Below are positions 6,305-8,911 of a stretch of 8,911 nucleotides of DNA, one piece after another; the stretch's first letter is position 1; every line of letters begins with the position of its first letter. This DNA is from Nitrospinota bacterium. Lineage in GTDB: Bacteria > Nitrospinota > Nitrospinia > JACRGO01. A program made the position numbers and the translations under genes. Location of the stretch: assembly GCA_016212295.1 (NCBI GenBank), contig JACRGO010000086.1, positions 1 through 8,911 on the forward strand. Direction: 5' to 3'. The notes below the pieces were generated by a model. It did no database searches. It was not told where the DNA came from and saw only the letters and a list, made by a program, of their open reading frames with translations.

Positions 6305-7588
6305 TCACTTAATTCTCTTTCCAAAGCTGGAGGAAAACTTTTCTCTCACCTTGTCCATCAACTCCGGGGTGATGACCGGAATGCCGTTAGATAGCGCGTA
6401 ATCCTCCACCCCCCTCCTTGCTATGGACCTTGCGAAAAATGGCACTCTTTTTAAACGGTCCTCTGCCTCCACTGTCCACCGTGGCCCGTTATTTTTACTC
6501 TGCTGTCCCTGAACCAAATCAAACTGGATTTCCGTGGCGATATTAACCACTTGCGCCCCGCCCTTTTCCGGATTGTACACGCACCAGAAATCCTCTCCCA
6601 TGCAGTCCCCGGTCTTAGCCAGGGCCCTGGCCCTGCATCCTCCGCAGAGCAGCTTGAATTCGCAGTCCTCGCATTTTCCGTTATATTTTGGACGCCGCAG
6701 ACTTCCAAACAGGGATGACGACCTCCAGATTTCAGCGAAACTCCTCTCCCTCACGTTTCCCGCGCTTTTTGACATATAAGGGCATGGGGTTACCTCCCCT
6801 TCCGGAGATATGCGGCAATAATTGGTCCCTGCCCTGCACCCGCCGACGTATCCCTTAAGAAGCGGTGAGTCCGGGTCCGCCTGGTACGCCACCCTTTTGA
6901 AGTGCGGAGCGCACTTGGCCCTGACCATCATCCCTGGATATTTCCCGTGCGCGTTGTAAAGAAATTTCAGGACCTCCTCGTACTGCTCCGGCGTGATGTC
7001 CGTCAGTTCCTCTCCCCTGCCTGTGCACACCAGGAAAAAGCAATTAAAGGCCACGGCCCCCAGTTCGTGGGCGAACTTGATGATGGAACCGATCTCATTT
7101 ATATTCCTCGTGGACACCGTGGTCTGAATCTGAAAATCCAGACCTTCCCGCTTCAGGGCCTCAATACCTTGCAGCGTCCCGTTCAAGGCCCCTGGGACCC
7201 CGCGAAACCTGTCGTGCGTTTCAGGGTCCAGGGAATCGATGCTAACCCCAACCCCCTTAACGCCGCTTTGGGAAAGCCTTCGGGCCATTGCGCCATCGAT
7301 TATGTTTCCGCCGGAGCCAACGACCACCATGAATCCCTTGGCTGTGGCGCATGAGGCGATATCAAAAATATCCGGCCTCAAAAGCGGTTCCCCGCCGGTG
7401 AGGATGAGACACGCCTGTGGATTGATCTCAGCCATCTGGCCGATGAGGACGCGGCACTCATCCAGCGACAATTCGTCCGCCGTCTCGCCGGAAAGGCTGT
7501 ATGCGTCCAGATAGCAATGCTCGCAGCGAAGCCCGCAGCGCTTGGTGACGTTCCATGATATGACGTAAGTTTCGAAAGCCACAGTCAA
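6305..7588 (-). CDS. NirJ/AhbD-like radical SAM protein with C-terminal PCP_red domain
   Basis: This 427-residue protein is a radical SAM enzyme with an auxiliary iron-sulfur (SPASM-type) region. C18-x3-C22-x2-C25 is the SAM cluster motif and G-G-E-P (65-68) the SAM-binding motif. The cysteines at 251, 258, 269, 306, 309, 315, 318, 329 and 336 form the C-terminal cluster region. Its pattern (G-C-R-A-G ... I-S-P-E-G-E-V-T-P-C-P ... G-N-V-R-E ... C-G-G-C-R-A-R-A ... T-G-D) is that of the heme and heme d1 enzymes AhbC, AhbD and NirJ. Residues about 369-420 (R-W-T-x-E-A-E-x-R-L-K-R-V-P-F-F-x-R) match the PCP_red domain known from the end of BchB/ChlB. I infer a tetrapyrrole substrate, with the exact reaction unknown. 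The start is a TTG in a TTGA overlap with the upstream gene's stop, with AAAAGG 5 bases before it; a GTG two codons later is possible. Confidence 0.85.
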   Translation of the reverse strand: MTVAFETYVISWNVTKRCGLRCEHCYLDAYSLSGETADELSLDECRVLIGQMAEINPQACLILTGGEPLLRPDIFDIASCATAKGFMVVVGSGGNIIDGAMARRLSQSGVKGVGVSIDSLDPETHDRFRGVPGALNGTLQGIEALKREGLDFQIQTTVSTRNINEIGSIIKFAHELGAVAFNCFFLVCTGRGEELTDITPEQYEEVLKFLYNAHGKYPGMMVRAKCAPHFKRVAYQADPDSPLLKGYVGGCRAGTNYCRISPEGEVTPCPYMSKSAGNVRERSFAEIWRSSSLFGSLRRPKYNGKCEDCEFKLLCGGCRARALAKTGDCMGEDFWCVYNPEKGGAQVVNIATEIQFDLVQGQQSKNNGPRWTVEAEDRLKRVPFFARSIARRGVEDYALSNGIPVITPELMDKVREKFSSSFGKRIK

Positions 7589-8718
7589 TAAAGCCTTTTC
7601 TGATTATAAAAAAACCATTTCATAAGCCTGAAAAAAAAGATGGAGCCCATCTGATTGGAGAGCGCCGAAAAATAATTCTTCCCGCCCAGGCATACCCTGC
7701 ATCTTGGGTGGACCACACGGCACTTTTTAAATCCCTCCACAACGGACAGGACCACATCGGAGTTCAAAAGGTCAGCCACGCTCGATTCCCTGACGTTCCC
7801 CACACGGGTCTTGCCGTCAAAGTCCTTGCAGCACAGGACCATGTCCCCGTTCCAGAGAATGCCGAAATGGTCAGTGAGGGCCGGGCAATACCCGAACCTG
7901 GACTCAACCATATTCCGGCCGCCCTTGCCGAAGGTATTTCCCCAACTGTTCAATAGATACGTCTCAAGATGGATGCCCGGGGCCACTTCCAGCACATTCC
8001 ATCTGTTAATGGAAATCCCGGCCAAGGCGTCCAATACCTTTTTCTCGCTCACCTCCCCGGCAATGCCGGGCATTTGGTGAAACAGCCTGGCCCACTCGGA
8101 AAAAACCCTTCTCAAAGCCCTGGTATCGTCAATGATATCCAACCGCCCCACGGCCTCTTTCACTGATTTGTTAAACTTCGTAACCAGGAAGTGTATCTTG
8201 ATGACTGCCTTTCCGCCGTTTGAGCGGAGGACCTGTATGGCGTCAAGAATTCCCCGCCGGTATTTCTCGTAAGTCATGCCCTTGGCCCTTCGGGTCTCGA
8301 AAGAATTCTCATCCGGCGTCTGCAAGGAGATATTCACCTGGTCCACCTCCAACTCCCTTAACATCCCGGCGGTTTCAGTGGACAGAAAACTTCCGTTTGT
8401 TGTGACCCCGGCGCGCAGTCCTCTCTCCCGGACATGCTTCACAATGAAAAAAAAATCGGGGTGGAGCATGGGCTCCCCCATTATGTGGAAGGTGACCTTT
8501 TCCGTGATATTGTTCCGCGCAAGGTCATCGATAACGGATTTCGCCAGGGCCGTATCCATCATCCCCGGCTTGCGGGACATTATGGTTTTTGGACAGAAGG
8601 AACAGTCGAAATTGCAGGCGTTTGTGAGTTCAAGATGCACTCGCTGGATTGGAAAATCTATAAGACCGGCGATCTTTCCTAGTTTGGAAGAAGCGGGAGA
8701 GCGGTTTTGGAGGGGCAT
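7585..8718 (-). CDS. Radical SAM/SPASM domain protein
   Basis: The product (377 residues) has the radical SAM signature C35-x3-C39-x2-C42 after a beta strand (R-V-H-L-E-L-T-N), a G-E-P motif at 81-83 and T-T-N-G at 106-109. A C-terminal SPASM region carries C278, C296, C297, C333, C340 and C343, around the typical G-Y-C-P ... W-N-G-D-M-V-L-C-C-x-D and G-N-V-R-E-S-S-V-A-D-L-L pattern. This predicts a SAM cluster plus one or two auxiliary clusters. The tail (about 359-372) is hydrophobic and aromatic and might touch the membrane. The substrate cannot be read from the sequence. SPASM enzymes include peptide modifiers, maturases and sugar-modifying enzymes. The ATG at 8718 is the first possible start after an in-frame stop at 8749-8751, yet no Shine-Dalgarno sequence is visible. 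It is the first gene of a two-gene operon with the PCP_red protein. Confidence 0.85.
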   Translation of the reverse strand: MPLQNRSPASSKLGKIAGLIDFPIQRVHLELTNACNFDCSFCPKTIMSRKPGMMDTALAKSVIDDLARNNITEKVTFHIMGEPMLHPDFFFIVKHVRERGLRAGVTTNGSFLSTETAGMLRELEVDQVNISLQTPDENSFETRRAKGMTYEKYRRGILDAIQVLRSNGGKAVIKIHFLVTKFNKSVKEAVGRLDIIDDTRALRRVFSEWARLFHQMPGIAGEVSEKKVLDALAGISINRWNVLEVAPGIHLETYLLNSWGNTFGKGGRNMVESRFGYCPALTDHFGILWNGDMVLCCKDFDGKTRVGNVRESSVADLLNSDVVLSVVEGFKKCRVVHPRCRVCLGGKNYFSALSNQMGSIFFFRLMKWFFYNQKRLY

Positions 8719-8724
8719 TAGTTT

Positions 8725-8770
8725 AAAGTGAACTAAAGTTAAAAGTGACTAAAGTGAACTAAAGCGACTA
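8725..8770. repeat. Short direct repeats (AAAGTGAACTAAAG) upstream of the radical SAM operon
   Basis: A perfect 14-base direct repeat, AAAGTGAACTAAAG, occurs at 8725-8738 and 8751-8764. Partial copies (AAAGTGACTAAAG at 8742-8754, AAAGCGACTAAG at 8761-8772) lie between and after, so the tract is a degenerate tandem repeat of ACTAAAGTGA words. It ends 6 bases before the ATG of the radical SAM gene on the minus strand and occupies the place where its ribosome binding site should be. Confidence 0.6.
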
Positions 8771-8840
8771 AGAAGCTGTCTTGAAAAAATGTTTATACTG
8801 AAGCGCGAATATGAGGCTTGAATAAGAAGCCCCTTAACAC

Positions 8841-8880
8841 ACCCCGGCCTTCGGCCACCCCTCTCAAGAGGGGAATTTTT
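8841..8880 (+). repeat. REP-like double hairpin with terminator-like T-run
   Basis: ACCCC is followed by the hairpin GGCC-TTC-GGCC (8846-8856) and then CCCCTC-TCAA-GAGGGG (8858-8873), with AATTTTT directly after. Read on the plus strand, the second hairpin plus T-run has the form of an intrinsic terminator, although no plus-strand gene precedes it in this window. The pattern of CACACCCC, a variable GC hairpin and a CCCCTC/GAGGGG hairpin resembles REP-type intergenic palindromes that I recall from many environmental genomes; that resemblance is from memory only. The remaining bases of 8771-8911 show no gene. Confidence 0.5.
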
Positions 8881-8911
8881 AAAAACAAATTTTCAGCCGC
8901 CGCGGACATGA

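Noticed and set aside
6902-7354. Plus-strand open frame of 150 codons opposite the PCP_red radical SAM gene
   Set aside because: Antisense to a well-supported conserved domain; no ribosome binding site or motif.
8770-8838. Sigma-70 promoter for the radical SAM operon on the minus strand (TATAAA with an upstream TTCAAG)
   Set aside because: Spacing of about 19 bases and a poor -35 match make it no better than chance in AT-rich DNA.

Overview
The window holds six convincing protein genes. The content suggests an environmental Gram-negative bacterium: flagellar filament-cap genes with a sigma-28-type promoter, an exported diheme c-type cytochrome, and a radical SAM protein related to the heme/heme d1 enzymes. 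Repeat-rich intergenic DNA of the kind I associate with uncultured lineages such as Nitrospirota, Nitrospinota or Desulfobacterota fits this, but no marker here fixes the phylum, so the taxonomy is a guess.

Layout. Positions 1-358 show no gene I can support. From 359 to 2503, on the minus strand, lie fliS (filament chaperone) and, upstream of it, fliD (filament cap). They are 21 bp apart and are preceded by a near-consensus FliA (sigma-28) promoter at 2546-2573. Upstream again, on the same strand, is a full-length mutS2 (2659-5070) with its own sigma-70-like promoter, whose predicted transcription start falls on or next to the ATG. A divergent intergenic region (5071-5434) carries a roughly 163-bp inverted-repeat element built from iterated CGCAAAG words with nested hairpins. 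It ends just before the ribosome binding site of a plus-strand diheme cytochrome c (5435-6115).

Convergent to the cytochrome, after a second diverged inverted repeat (6147-6237) and an AT-rich repeat tract, is a two-gene minus-strand operon of radical SAM/SPASM proteins. The downstream member (6305-7588) resembles NirJ/AhbC/AhbD and carries a C-terminal PCP_red domain, best known from the C-terminus of the BchB/ChlB subunit of dark-operative protochlorophyllide reductase. The upstream member (7585-8718) is a separate radical SAM/SPASM protein. The two genes overlap by four bases in a TTGA arrangement, which suggests translational coupling. The right end (8719-8911) holds a short direct repeat and a REP/terminator-like double hairpin.

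Functional picture. fliD and fliS act together in late flagellar assembly. MutS2 is housekeeping (recombination suppression or ribosome collision rescue) and is probably unrelated to them. The radical SAM pair is the most interesting part: its downstream member points to tetrapyrrole modification, and it faces a c-type cytochrome gene, but a functional link between them is inference only.
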